From NCBI RefSeq assembly GCF_004297265.1, contig NZ_SCUT01000024.1:186001-250000 (forward strand): a DNA stretch of 64,000 nt. Reading direction: 5' to 3'. This document shows positions 50,336-59,334 of the stretch, one piece after another; within the stretch, counting starts at the first letter, position 1, and each line of letters begins with the position of its first letter. The DNA comes from Reyranella sp. (GTDB taxonomy: Bacteria > Pseudomonadota > Alphaproteobacteria > Reyranellales > Reyranellaceae). The translations under genes were made by a program, and so were the position numbers. Under the pieces are notes generated by a model. That model was not told the origin of the DNA and made no database searches. It was given only the letters and a program-made list of their open reading frames with translations.

Positions 50336-51631
50336 CTACGTCAAGGAATGACGGGACCTTTCGCGGAGTGCGGTGCGTGCGGCCAATCTCTTGCGGTCGG
50401 CTTCAGGCCGGATGAAGAGCAGGCCGACGAGGCCGCTTGCCAGCAGGAGGCCACCCAGGAGGGTAAAGCCGTTGTCGTAGCCGGTGAGGCGCGTCGACGC
50501 GTCCTGAACGACGACTCCCATCGCGAAGGGCGCGACGACCCCACCCAGGGTCATGACTGAATTCACGATGGCCAGCATGGCGGCGCGTTGAGATTGCGGG
50601 GTCAACTCGCTCACGACCAGGGGCACGACGACGAAGATCGTGCTGCCGATCGCGGTGCCGGCGACCAGGATTGCAAGCTTGAGGTCGGCCACGGGCGTGA
50701 GACCGATGAACGGCAGAATGCAGCCGCCGGCCATGACGGCGACCGACGCGAGAGCGCCGCGGGAAACCCGGCTCGAGACGCCGCTTCCCTTCAGCCGCTG
50801 TGAAAGCCAGCCACCGGCGAGCACGACCACGAGGCCAGCGATCCAGGGCAGCACGCTGAGATTGCCGCCGAGCGTCTGGCTGAAGCCCAGCCCGTCGACG
50901 AGGTAGGGCGTGAACCAGGTGAGACCAAGCGCCAGTCCCCAGTAGCTGGCGAAGCCCGTGCAGCAGGCCGCCAGGATGGTGGGGCAGGTGAGGAGGTCGC
51001 GGTACGGCACGCGAGTCTCAACGTCGACGTGTTCCGCCATCGGAGGATCGACCAGCGTGCCTTCGCGACCGAAGAAGAACCACAGGACGCTCCACAACAG
51101 GCCCGCAATGCCGATCGCGCCGAACGCCCAGTGCCAGGAATGGTGGACGATGATCCAGTTGAGCGCCGGCACCGCCACGACGACGCCGATCGCCGAGCCC
51201 TGCGCCACCACCGCCGTGGGAACGGCGCGCAGCGAATCGGGAAACCATTTGTAGAGCGCATGCGTGGCGACTGGATTGGCGGGACCTTCGGCGGCACCCA
51301 GCAGGATGCGGCAGGCAATCAGCACCTCGAAGCTCACCAGGCCCAGCATCGGGAACTGAAGCAGGGACCAGAAGATCGCCATGGCGAGCAGGGCGTGACG
51401 TGCCTGGAGGCGATTGGCGATGAAGCCGACCAGCACGGCGGAGAAAGGGAAGAGGAAGAAGAAGGCCGAGCCGATCAGCCCGAACTGCTCCGGGGTGAGC
51501 TTGAGGTCCTCCATGATCGGCTTTGCGGCGAGGCCGACCACCATCTTGTCGGCGAAGTTCACGAGCATGAAAAGGAAGATGAGGAATGTGATTCCCCAAG
51601 CCCCCTTGAGGGGGCGATCCTGAACGGCCAC
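50336..51631 (-). CDS. MFS transporter, ACS-type anion symporter-like (tandem paralogue)
   Basis: The 431-residue protein is the tandem paralogue of the 48977-50269 transporter, sharing VQDRPLKGAWG, LTPEQFG, GFASYWGLALGLTWFT, RAAMLAI and GLLFIRPE. It too starts with GTG (51631), after AGGGGAGAAG. It likely takes up an organic acid. Differences concentrate in the cytoplasmic loop around residues 195-205 and the C-terminal tail, so specificity may have diverged. It is divergent from a broken Bug gene by 108 bases; the pair may once have handled the same ligand as that binding protein. Confidence 0.88.
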   Translation of the reverse strand: MAVQDRPLKGAWGITFLIFLFMLVNFADKMVVGLAAKPIMEDLKLTPEQFGLIGSAFFFLFPFSAVLVGFIANRLQARHALLAMAIFWSLLQFPMLGLVSFEVLIACRILLGAAEGPANPVATHALYKWFPDSLRAVPTAVVAQGSAIGVVVAVPALNWIIVHHSWHWAFGAIGIAGLLWSVLWFFFGREGTLVDPPMAEHVDVETRVPYRDLLTCPTILAACCTGFASYWGLALGLTWFTPYLVDGLGFSQTLGGNLSVLPWIAGLVVVLAGGWLSQRLKGSGVSSRVSRGALASVAVMAGGCILPFIGLTPVADLKLAILVAGTAIGSTIFVVVPLVVSELTPQSQRAAMLAIVNSVMTLGGVVAPFAMGVVVQDASTRLTGYDNGFTLLGGLLLASGLVGLLFIRPEADRKRLAARTALRERSRHSLT

Positions 51632-51739
51632 GCGACGCTTCTCCCCTGCTCCCCTCGCGCATCAGATGTGATGCGACGTGGCTCGTCAAGGAATGGGGGG
51701 CCTTCCATACTTCCCGCCAAGAAAACGGGAGTGAAACGA

Positions 51740-52717
51740 ATGATCGGGACAGGCAAAACCAGCCGGCGTGCCGTGCTGGCTGGCGCAGCAGGCCTTATCG
51801 CGACCAGGACGGCCCGGGCGCAGAACTTTCCTTCATCGCGCGTCTCTCTGGTGGTGCCGTTCCCGCCCGGTGCTTCGACCGACACCACGATGCGCGTGAT
51901 CGCGGACAAGCTGTCTCAGATGTGGGGACAGCCGGTGCTGGTCGATAACAAGGGCGGCGGCAATGGCATCATCGCCGCGGAGGCCGTCAAGAACGCCAAG
52001 CCCGACGGCTATACGCTGCTCGCCACCTCGTCGATGACACACGCCGGCAACCCGGTTCTCTACGACAAGCTGCCCTACGATCCGATCGCCGACTTCGAGC
52101 CGATCACGCGCATGAGCCTGGTGCCGATGGCGGTGCTCGTCACCAAGAAGCTGGGCGTGTAGACGCTCGCCGAGCTGACGGCCCGGCTGAAGGCCGAGCC
52201 CGGCAAGCACAATTTCGGTTCGGGTGCGATCTCCGCACGGGTGGCCGGCGAACTCTATCGCATGCAGGCCGGCGTCGACGCCGTCTCCGTTTCCTACAAG
52301 AACAACCAGCAGGCCGCGCCCGACCTGAACAACGGCATCATCACCTTCATGATCTGCGATACCGGCAGCGCCAAGATGATCCTGGCATCGGGCTGGGCCG
52401 ACGCGCTCGCGGTCACGCAGGCCGAACCCTATTCGGCGCTGCCCGGCGTGCCGAGCGCGCCGCAGGCCGGCATGCCGGGGCTGATCTTCACCACCTGGTC
52501 GGCCTTCTATGCGCCCAAGGGCACGCCGCGCGACATCATCGTCAAGCTGAACAAGGACATCATCGCCGCGGGCACTTCGCCGGAGATCCTGGCCAAGCTC
52601 GAGAACATGGGCGGCGCGCCGAGCTTCACCACGCCCGAGGGGCTGATGGAGTTCACCAGGAGCGAGATCGAGGCGTGGCGCAAGGTGGTGAAGTCGGCGA
52701 ATATCAAGATCGAGTGA
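51740..52717 (+). pseudogene. Bug/TctC-family substrate-binding gene with in-frame amber stop
   Basis: The frame starts with a Tat-like leader (TSRRAVLAGAAGLIATRTARAQ) and Bug motifs (VVPFPPGASTDTT, LVDNKGGGNGIIAAEAVKNA) and ends intact at WRKVVKSANIKIE, 325 codons in all. A single TAG at 52160-52162 interrupts it after KKLGV; the expected continuation TLAELTARLKAEPGKHNFG follows directly in the same frame. A CAG, AAG or TCG to TAG change explains it. The rest is undamaged, so the mutation is recent, or is a sequence error, or is read through. Confidence 0.85.
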
Positions 52718-52724
52718 CAAAGAA

Positions 52725-52750
52725 AAAGGGGCGCCTCGCGGCGCCCCTTT
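52725..52750. terminator. Bidirectional terminator between Bug pseudogene and LivJ-type gene
   Basis: AAAGGGGCGCC (52725-52735) and GGCGCCCCTTT (52740-52750) are perfect 11-base inverted repeats with a four-base loop TCGC. The A-run on one side and T-run on the other allow termination in both directions between these convergent genes. Confidence 0.85.
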
Positions 52751-52772
52751 CGCTTCTACGATCCGCTGAGGA

Positions 52773-53999
52773 TCAGTTCTTCACGAACGGGCACTTGCCG
52801 TCCTTCATCGGACGATAGGCCTCGTTGCCGGGAACCGTGGCGACCAGCTTGTAGATGTCGTCCTTGCTCTTGGACTCGGCCGGCGTCTTGACCTGGAAGA
52901 GGTACATGTCGCGCTCCAGGCGGCCGTCCTCGCGCAGCTTGCCGTTCTTGGTCATGACGTCGTTGACGGGAATCTCCCGCATCTTCGCCATCACCGCCTT
53001 GGGCTCGTCGGTGCCGGCCGCCTGAACGGCCTTGAGATAGTGCAGGGTCGAGCTGTAGACGCCGACCGTCAGCATGCTGGGGATCTTGTCCTTCTTGGCG
53101 CGGAAGCGCTTGGTCCAGGCCCGGGTTTCGTCGTTGAGATCCCAGTAGAAGGCCTCCGTGAGGACGAGGCCCTGCGCCACCGGCAGGGTCAGCGCCGCCA
53201 CGTCGGTCGAGAAGACCAGCAGGCCGGCGAGGCGCTGGCCGGCCTTGGTGATGCCGAACTCGCCCGCCTGCTTGATCGAGTTGATCGTGTCCTGGCCGGC
53301 ATTGGCGAGGCCGATGACCTTGGCCTTCGAGGCCTGGGCCTGCAGAAGGAAGGACGAGAAGTCCTGCGTGCTGAGTGGATGCTTCACGCCGCCAACCACC
53401 TTGCCGCCGGCGGCCGTCACGACCGCGGTCACGTCACGCTCAAGCGCATGGCCGAACGCATAGTCGGCGGTGAGGAAGTACCAGGAGTCGCCGCCGTCCT
53501 TCACGACGGCGCCACCGGTCACCTTCGCCAGCGCATAGGTGTCGTAAACCCAATGCGCGCCGGTCGGCGAGCAGGCGGGGCCGGTCAGGTCGGCCGACGC
53601 CGCGCCGGTGTTGATGTCGATCATGCCCTTTTCCTGGGCGATCTTGCGGACGGCCAGCGCCACAGAGGACGTGCCGATCCCGGTGATCATCTTCACGCCA
53701 TCGACATCGTACCACTTGCGCGCGATCGCCGCGCCGACGTCAGGCTTGGTCTGGTGGTCGGCCTGCAGGATCTCGATCGGACGGCCGAGGACCTTCCCTC
53801 CGAAATCGTCGATCGCCATCTGCATGGCTTCGACTTCGCCTTGGGTGAGATCGCCATAGACGCCGGAGAAGCCTTCCATGACGCCGATCTTCAGCGGCTG
53901 GGGCGCCTGGGCCTGGGCGTAGGCGGCAACACCGACGACGGCAAGACCGGCGACGGCGGCCGCCGCTCCGGCACGCCGGATGCTGGTTGTAAGCTTCAC
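52773..53999 (-). CDS. Branched-chain amino-acid-type ABC transporter substrate-binding protein (LivJ-like)
   Basis: The 408-residue protein has a signal peptide (RRAGAAAAVAGLAVVGVAAYAQAQ) and a type I periplasmic binding fold: LKIGVMEGFSGVYGDLTQG, DFGGKVLGRPIEIL, INTGAASADLTGPAC and YFLTADYAFGHALERDV. It binds an amino acid or aromatic compound. Start is GTG at 53999 after GGGAGGA. It is divergent from the LivG-F-H-M operon, whose permeases and ATPases it very likely serves. Intergenic 54000-54121 should hold both promoters. Confidence 0.92.
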   Translation of the reverse strand: MKLTTSIRRAGAAAAVAGLAVVGVAAYAQAQAPQPLKIGVMEGFSGVYGDLTQGEVEAMQMAIDDFGGKVLGRPIEILQADHQTKPDVGAAIARKWYDVDGVKMITGIGTSSVALAVRKIAQEKGMIDINTGAASADLTGPACSPTGAHWVYDTYALAKVTGGAVVKDGGDSWYFLTADYAFGHALERDVTAVVTAAGGKVVGGVKHPLSTQDFSSFLLQAQASKAKVIGLANAGQDTINSIKQAGEFGITKAGQRLAGLLVFSTDVAALTLPVAQGLVLTEAFYWDLNDETRAWTKRFRAKKDKIPSMLTVGVYSSTLHYLKAVQAAGTDEPKAVMAKMREIPVNDVMTKNGKLREDGRLERDMYLFQVKTPAESKSKDDIYKLVATVPGNEAYRPMKDGKCPFVKN

Positions 54000-54121
54000 G
54001 ATTTTAATCCTCCCAATGTTTCCCCGTTTCTAGTGGTCGAAATCTAGCCGCGGGCCGGGCGCGACGCCAGTGCTGGACAGCGACGCAAAGCTTCGATTAA
54101 TTCGCGAGACAGGGAGAGCCG

Positions 54122-54880
54122 ATGGCCAACGAAGAAATAATTCTCGAGGCGACCGGGCTGACGAAGGAGTTCAAGGGCTTCATCGCGGTCAAGAACGTCA
54201 ATCTGCGTGTGAAGCGCCACACAATTCACGCGCTGATCGGGCCAAATGGCGCCGGCAAGACGACGTGCTTCAACCTCTTGACGCACTTCCTGTCGCCGAC
54301 GGCGGGCCAGATTCACTTCAAGGGACGCAACATCACCGGCAGCTCGCCGGCCGCGATCGCCCGCATGGGCCTCGCCCGGTCCTTCCAGATCTCTGCGGTA
54401 TTTCCCCATCTCAGTGTGCGTGAAAACGTCCGCGTCGCGCTGCAGCGCAAGCTCGGCATCTCCTTCCAGTTCTGGCGCTCCGAAAGCGTGCTTGGCAGCC
54501 TGGACGCGCGGGCGATGGAACTGGTGGCCGCCGTGGGACTTGCCGAATTCGCCGAGGCGCAGGCCGTCGATCTTCCCTACGGCCGCAAGCGGGCTCTGGA
54601 GATCGCCACGACGCTCGCGCTCGAGCCCGAGATGATGCTGCTCGACGAGCCGATGGCCGGCCTTGGCCAGGAAGACATCAAGCGCATCGCCGCCCTGATC
54701 CGCACCGTTTCCAAGGATCGCACCGTCCTGATGGTCGAGCACAACATGTCCGTCGTCGCCGACCTCTCGGACACCATCACCGTGCTGGCGCGTGGCGAGG
54801 TGCTGGCCGAGGGTCCCTACGCCACGGTCTCCAAACATCCCGCCGTCGTCGAGGCTTATGTCGGAACCGGTCATGGCTGA
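54122..54880 (+). CDS. livG: ABC transporter ATP-binding protein LivG-like
   Basis: The 252-residue ATPase has Walker A GPNGAGKTT, a degenerate signature LPYGRKRALEIA typical of LivG, Walker B MMLLDEPMAGL, and the switch His in VEHNMSVVADL. It powers uptake with LivF, LivH and LivM. The gene begins the plus-strand operon; its stop overlaps the next start region (ATG at 54873). The symbol reflects the position in the Liv-type transporter, not a proven substrate. Confidence 0.92.
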   Translation: MANEEIILEATGLTKEFKGFIAVKNVNLRVKRHTIHALIGPNGAGKTTCFNLLTHFLSPTAGQIHFKGRNITGSSPAAIARMGLARSFQISAVFPHLSVRENVRVALQRKLGISFQFWRSESVLGSLDARAMELVAAVGLAEFAEAQAVDLPYGRKRALEIATTLALEPEMMLLDEPMAGLGQEDIKRIAALIRTVSKDRTVLMVEHNMSVVADLSDTITVLARGEVLAEGPYATVSKHPAVVEAYVGTGHG

Positions 54881-55577
54881 GACATTGCTCAAGGTTGCCG
54901 GCCTGCAGGCCTGGTACGGCGAATCCCACATCCTGCACGGCGTCGATTTCGAGATCCGCCGCGGCGAGCTCGTGACCTTGCTGGGCCGCAACGGCGCCGG
55001 CAAGACGACGACCCTGCGGTCGATCATGGGCATTCTCGGCAAGCGCACCGGCTCGATCGCCTTCGACGGGAAGGAGACGATCGGCCTGCCGTCGGATCTC
55101 ATTGCACGCCTGGGCATCGCCTATTGCCCCGAGGAGCGCGGCATCTTCTCGAGCCTGAACGTCGACGAGAATCTGCGCCTGCCGCCGGTCGTCAAGCCGG
55201 GCGGCTTGAGCATCGAGGAGATCTACAAGCTCTTTCCCAACCTTCTGGAACGGCGGACCAGCCAGGGCACGAAACTGTCGGGCGGCGAACAGCAGATGCT
55301 GGCCATCGGCCGCATCCTGCGCACCGGCGCCAACCTGCTGCTGCTGGACGAGCCGACGGAAGGTCTGGCGCCGGTCATCGTCCAGCGCATCGGCGAGATC
55401 ATCCGCCAGCTCAAGAGCCGGGGATTCACCATCCTGCTGGTCGAGCAGAACTTCCATTTCGCGGCCACGGTCGCGGACCGCCACTATGTGATGGAGGACG
55501 GTCGCGTGATCGACACGGTCGCCTCGAGCGACGTCCAGCAGAGCATCGGCAAGCTGCAATCCTATCTGGGGGTATGA
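54873..55577 (+). CDS. livF: ABC transporter ATP-binding protein LivF-like
   Basis: The 234-residue ATPase has Walker A GRNGAGKTT, signature LSGGEQQMLAIG, Walker B LLLLDEPTEGL and VEQNFHFAATV, the standard LivF set. The start at 54873 overlaps the LivG stop by eight bases; an in-frame Met at 54858 is also possible. It pairs with LivG as the second nucleotide-binding subunit. Confidence 0.92.
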   Translation: MAETLLKVAGLQAWYGESHILHGVDFEIRRGELVTLLGRNGAGKTTTLRSIMGILGKRTGSIAFDGKETIGLPSDLIARLGIAYCPEERGIFSSLNVDENLRLPPVVKPGGLSIEEIYKLFPNLLERRTSQGTKLSGGEQQMLAIGRILRTGANLLLLDEPTEGLAPVIVQRIGEIIRQLKSRGFTILLVEQNFHFAATVADRHYVMEDGRVIDTVASSDVQQSIGKLQSYLGV

Positions 55578-55584
55578 GGCCGCC

Positions 55585-56466
55585 ATGTTCGAACTCCTAG
55601 GCATTGCTCCCCAGGCGCTGTTCGGCCAGCTGCTGCTCGGCCTGATCAACGGCGCCTTCTACGCCATGTTGAGCCTCGGCCTCGCCGTCATCTTCGGCAT
55701 GCTGAACGTCATCAACTTCACGCACGGCGCCCAGTACATGATGGGCGCCTTCGCGGCCTGGCTGCTTCTCGGCCTCCTCGACGTGCCGTTCTGGGCATCC
55801 CTCGTCATCGCGCCGATCATCGTCGGCCTGTTCGGCATCGTGATCGAGAAGCTGCTGCTGAAACGCATCTACCATCTCGACCATCTGTACGGCTTCCTGC
55901 TGACGTTCGGCCTCGCGCTGGTGATCGAGGGGCTATTCCAGTGGAAGTGGGGATCCTCCGGCGCCCCGTATCCCAATCCCATCCCGGGCGGCACCAATCT
56001 CGGCTTCATGTTCCTGCCGACCTATCGCGGCTTCGTCGTGGTGGCGGCGCTCGTGATCTGCCTCGCCACCTGGTACGGCATCGAGCGCACCAAGCTCGGT
56101 GCCTACCTGCGGGCGGCCACCGAGAACCCGACCCTGGTCCGCGCCTTCGGCATCAACGTGCCGCGGCTGATCACACTCACCTACGGACTGGGGGTGGCGC
56201 TCGCCGCCCTCGCCGGAGTGCTGGCGGCGCCGATCCAGCAGGTTTCGGCGCTGATGGGTGTCAATCTCGTGTTGGTCGTCTTCGCGGTCGTGGTGATCGG
56301 CGGCATGGGTTCGATCATGGGCTCTATCGTGACCGGCTTCGGCCTCGGCCTGATCGAGGGTCTGACCAAGGTGTTCTATCCGCCGGCGTCGAACACAGTG
56401 ATCTTCGTTGTCATGGCGCTCGTCCTGCTGATCAAGCCGGCCGGCCTGTTCGGGCAGACCAAATGA
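55585..56466 (+). CDS. livH: Branched-chain amino-acid-type ABC permease LivH-like
   Basis: The 293-residue permease has about eight membrane helices: LLLGLINGAFYAMLSLGLAV near the start, NVINFTHGAQYMMGAF, and RAATENPTLVRAFGINVPRLI as the EAA-like loop. It forms the channel with LivM. It starts seven bases after LivF and overlaps LivM by four bases (ATGA). Confidence 0.92.
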   Translation: MFELLGIAPQALFGQLLLGLINGAFYAMLSLGLAVIFGMLNVINFTHGAQYMMGAFAAWLLLGLLDVPFWASLVIAPIIVGLFGIVIEKLLLKRIYHLDHLYGFLLTFGLALVIEGLFQWKWGSSGAPYPNPIPGGTNLGFMFLPTYRGFVVVAALVICLATWYGIERTKLGAYLRAATENPTLVRAFGINVPRLITLTYGLGVALAALAGVLAAPIQQVSALMGVNLVLVVFAVVVIGGMGSIMGSIVTGFGLGLIEGLTKVFYPPASNTVIFVVMALVLLIKPAGLFGQTK

Positions 56467-57392
56467 ACGCGCAACGCCTCCTCATCGCCGTCCTGGCCGT
56501 CCTGGCGCTGGCCGCGCCCTGGTTCGCCTATCCCGTGTTCCTGATGACGGCGCTGTGCTTCGCGCTGTTCGCCTGCGCCTTCAACCTGCTGCTGGGCTAT
56601 GTCGGGCTGATGAGCTTCGGCCATGCCATGTTCTTCGGCACGGCCGGCTATTTCTTCGGCCATGTCGTGAAGGCCTGGGACCTGCCGCCCGAACTCGGCC
56701 TGCTGGCCGGCGTCGGCGGCGCGGCCCTGGTCGGTCTGGTGACGGGCGCGCTGGCGATCCGCCGCCAGGGCATTTACTTCGCCATGATCACGCTGGCCTT
56801 CGCGCAGATGATCTACTTCTTCTGCGTCCAGGCGCCCTTCACGCACGGCGAGGACGGGCTGCAGGGCATCCCGCGCAAGGCACTTCTGGGCGGGCTCATC
56901 CCGACCAAGGACGACCGCGTCCTCTATTACGTCGTGCTGGCCATCTTCGTGTTCGGCTACTGTGCCATCTACCGGATCATCCATTCGCCGTTCGGCCAGG
57001 TGCTGAAGGCCATTCGCGACAACGAACAGCGCGCGCAGTCGCTGGGCTACGAGGCCGATCGATACAAGCTCCTGGCCTTCGTGCTGTCGGCGGCGCTGGC
57101 GGGTCTCGCCGGCTCGACCAAGGCCATGGTGCTGCAGTTCGCCACCCTGACCGACGTGAGTGCGGCCATGTCGGGCGAGGTCGTGCTGATGGCGCTGGTC
57201 GGCGGCCTGGGCACGATCGTCGGTCCGGTGGTCGGCGCCTTCATCATCATCACGATGCAGAACTACCTCGCCGCGACCGGCGAGTTCGTGCTGGTGATCC
57301 AGGGCGCGATCTTCGTGGTCATCGTGCTCGCCTTCCGCAAGGGTGTCGTCGGCGAGCTTGCGGAGTGGTGGAAGCGGCGACAGGCACGCTGA
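56463..57392 (+). CDS. livM: Branched-chain amino-acid-type ABC permease LivM-like
   Basis: The 309-residue permease has eight or nine membrane helices with NLLLGYVGLMSFGHAMFFG and KAIRDNEQRAQSLGYEADRYK as the typical EAA-like loop. It completes the Liv-type transporter (binding protein 52773-53999, LivG, LivF, LivH, LivM). A ChaA-like antiporter gene follows after three bases, apparently on the same transcript. Confidence 0.92.
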   Translation: MNAQRLLIAVLAVLALAAPWFAYPVFLMTALCFALFACAFNLLLGYVGLMSFGHAMFFGTAGYFFGHVVKAWDLPPELGLLAGVGGAALVGLVTGALAIRRQGIYFAMITLAFAQMIYFFCVQAPFTHGEDGLQGIPRKALLGGLIPTKDDRVLYYVVLAIFVFGYCAIYRIIHSPFGQVLKAIRDNEQRAQSLGYEADRYKLLAFVLSAALAGLAGSTKAMVLQFATLTDVSAAMSGEVVLMALVGGLGTIVGPVVGAFIIITMQNYLAATGEFVLVIQGAIFVVIVLAFRKGVVGELAEWWKRRQAR

Positions 57393-57395
57393 TTG

Positions 57396-58496
57396 ATGGC
57401 GGGCGCGCGCAAGCACCTCCATTGGCGGCTGGTGCCCGCGGCCGGCCTCGCCGTCGCCCTGGTCATCTCCTTCTTCATTGGCCGCGGATCGCTGCCACCG
57501 GCGATGGCAACCGCGCTGCCGGTCGTCGAGCTGGCGGTGCTGATGGCCACGGTCTTCTCCTCGGTCCATCACGCCGACGTCATCGCCCACCGGCTGGGCG
57601 AACCCTACGGCACGCTGGTGCTGACCGTGGCGGTGACCGTGATCGAGGTCGCGTTGATCCTCTCGATCATGCTGGCGGGCGAGGGCAACGCCGGCCTCGC
57701 GCGCGAAACGGTATTCTCGGTCATCATGGTCGTCTGCAACGGCATGGTCGGCCTCTGTCTCGTCGTGGGCGGCTTGCGCTACGGCGAGCAGGGCTTCCGC
57801 CTGCCCGGTGCCAACGCCTATCTCGTGGTGCTGATGCCGCTGGCCACGCTCACCCTGATCCTGCCCACCTACACGACAAGCGCGCCGGGTCCGCTCTACT
57901 CCCCGATCCAGCTGGCGTTCGTGAGCTTCGTCACCCTCGTGCTCTACGGTGTCTTCCTCTACGTCCAGACGATCCGCCATCGCGACTACTTCCTCTCCGA
58001 TTCGGGTGAGGACCATGGCGATGGGGGGGCCGACCCGACGTCACGGGAGTTCTGGGAGAGTGTCGGCCAGCTCCTGGTCGCGCTAGTTGCCGTGGTGCTT
58101 CTGGCAAAAGGCTTTGCCGGGTCCGTCGAGGCCGTCGTGACGGCCGTCGGTGCTCCGCTCGATGCGGTCGGTCTGCTGGTCGCGCTGCTGGTGCTGCTAC
58201 CCGAGACCCTGGCGGCGCTGCGGGCGGCGCGGCGCAACGAACTGCAGAAGAGCCTGAACCTGGCGCTCGGATCCTCGCTGGCCACGATCGGCCTCACCAT
58301 CCCGGCGGTCAGCATGCTGGCCATGGCGCTCAAGCAGCCGCTCGAACTGGGCATCGACAGGCACGACGTCGTGCTGCTGGTTCTCACCTTCGGGGTCAGC
58401 CTCGTGACCTTCGGCGGCGGACGGACCAACATCCTGCCGGGCTTCGTCCACCTGGTCCTGTTCGCGACCTTCGTCTTCCTGATTTTCGTGCCGTGA
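57396..58496 (+). CDS. ChaA-like cation/proton antiporter (CaCA family)
   Basis: The 366-residue protein has about eleven membrane helices arranged as two inverted halves. The alpha-repeat signature GEPYGTLVLTVAVTVIEVALIL (positions about 69-90) and the second half LLVLLPETLAALRAARRNELQKSLNLALGSSLATIGLT carry the conserved Glu residues of the Ca2+/cation antiporter superfamily. It resembles ChaA, which exports Na+/K+/Ca2+ in exchange for H+. An acidic loop (SGEDHGDGGAD) separates the halves. It lies three bases after LivM, an unusual partner for an amino-acid transporter operon. Confidence 0.87.
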   Translation: MAGARKHLHWRLVPAAGLAVALVISFFIGRGSLPPAMATALPVVELAVLMATVFSSVHHADVIAHRLGEPYGTLVLTVAVTVIEVALILSIMLAGEGNAGLARETVFSVIMVVCNGMVGLCLVVGGLRYGEQGFRLPGANAYLVVLMPLATLTLILPTYTTSAPGPLYSPIQLAFVSFVTLVLYGVFLYVQTIRHRDYFLSDSGEDHGDGGADPTSREFWESVGQLLVALVAVVLLAKGFAGSVEAVVTAVGAPLDAVGLLVALLVLLPETLAALRAARRNELQKSLNLALGSSLATIGLTIPAVSMLAMALKQPLELGIDRHDVVLLVLTFGVSLVTFGGGRTNILPGFVHLVLFATFVFLIFVP

Positions 58497-58587
58497 GCCC
58501 GCGGGAGAGACGCGAGCGGGGAGGGGCCTTGCCGGCCGGCTCCTTTCGCGCGAAGAACGACGCCGTACCCAGGGGGAAACGACCGAC

Positions 58588-59322
58588 ATGACCGAGCTTT
58601 CCGAAGACCAGCTGTTCGCCGAGCTGCGAAAGATCGACACGCCGACCATCACCAACGTGGTCGCGACCTACCCGAAGAATCCCCTTTGCCTCGGCCTCTA
58701 CAATCCCTGGACCGAGAACTGGTACACCGACACGTCGATCCGCTGCATGTACCCCGAGATGGGGGCCATCATCGGCTATGCCGTGACCTGCGTGTACGGC
58801 CTGCCAGATCCGAACTTCGCCGGCCGGCTCACCTTCATGGACGTGGTCGACGCGCTCGACGCCATGAAGAAGCCGAGCATCCTGGTCATCCAGCAGAAGT
58901 GGCCGCCCGAGCTGATGAACAAGGCGGGCCTCGCTGGCGAGATGATGACGACCTCGATGCAGGCGGTCGGGTGCGTCGGCCTGTTGTCCAACGGCCCGTC
59001 GCGCGACGTCGACGCGATCCGGCGCATGAAGTTCCAGATGCTGCTGGGCGGCGTCACGGCCGGTCACGGCGAGATGGCGGTGCAGTCGGTCAACGCTCCC
59101 GTGTCGGTCGGCGGCATGGATGTGGCGCCGGGCGAGCTGATCCACATGGACGAGAATGGCGCGGTGAAGTTTCCCGCCCAGCATGCCCGCGCGGTGCTGA
59201 AGAACGCCCAGGCGATGCTGGCCGACGAGGCCGACAAGCTCGAGAAGATGCGCAAGGCCAAGTCCGCGGCCGAGATCCGTGCGATCAATTCCGGTGGCAC
59301 CTACGGCGCCAAGAAGGGGTAG
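58588..59322 (+). CDS. RraA-like / 4-hydroxy-4-methyl-2-oxoglutarate aldolase family protein
   Basis: The 244-residue protein matches the RraA/HMG aldolase family: TPTITNVVATYPKN at the N terminus, GCVGLLSNGPSRDVDAIRRM with the Arg-Asp pair (R-D) of the active site, and VGGMDVAPGELIHMDENGAVKFP. Family members cleave 4-hydroxy-2-oxo diacids or act as regulators of RNA cleavage (RraA). A C-terminal Lys-rich tail is present. It starts 91 bases after the antiporter gene and is followed after 12 bases by an adenylate cyclase gene. Confidence 0.88.
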   Translation: MTELSEDQLFAELRKIDTPTITNVVATYPKNPLCLGLYNPWTENWYTDTSIRCMYPEMGAIIGYAVTCVYGLPDPNFAGRLTFMDVVDALDAMKKPSILVIQQKWPPELMNKAGLAGEMMTTSMQAVGCVGLLSNGPSRDVDAIRRMKFQMLLGGVTAGHGEMAVQSVNAPVSVGGMDVAPGELIHMDENGAVKFPAQHARAVLKNAQAMLADEADKLEKMRKAKSAAEIRAINSGGTYGAKKG

Positions 59323-59334
59323 AGGCTCCCTCCG

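Noticed and set aside
51740..52717. Programmed read-through or recoding of the TAG codon
   Set aside because: No recoding signal is visible, and other genes end normally with TAG; a nonsense mutation or error is simpler.
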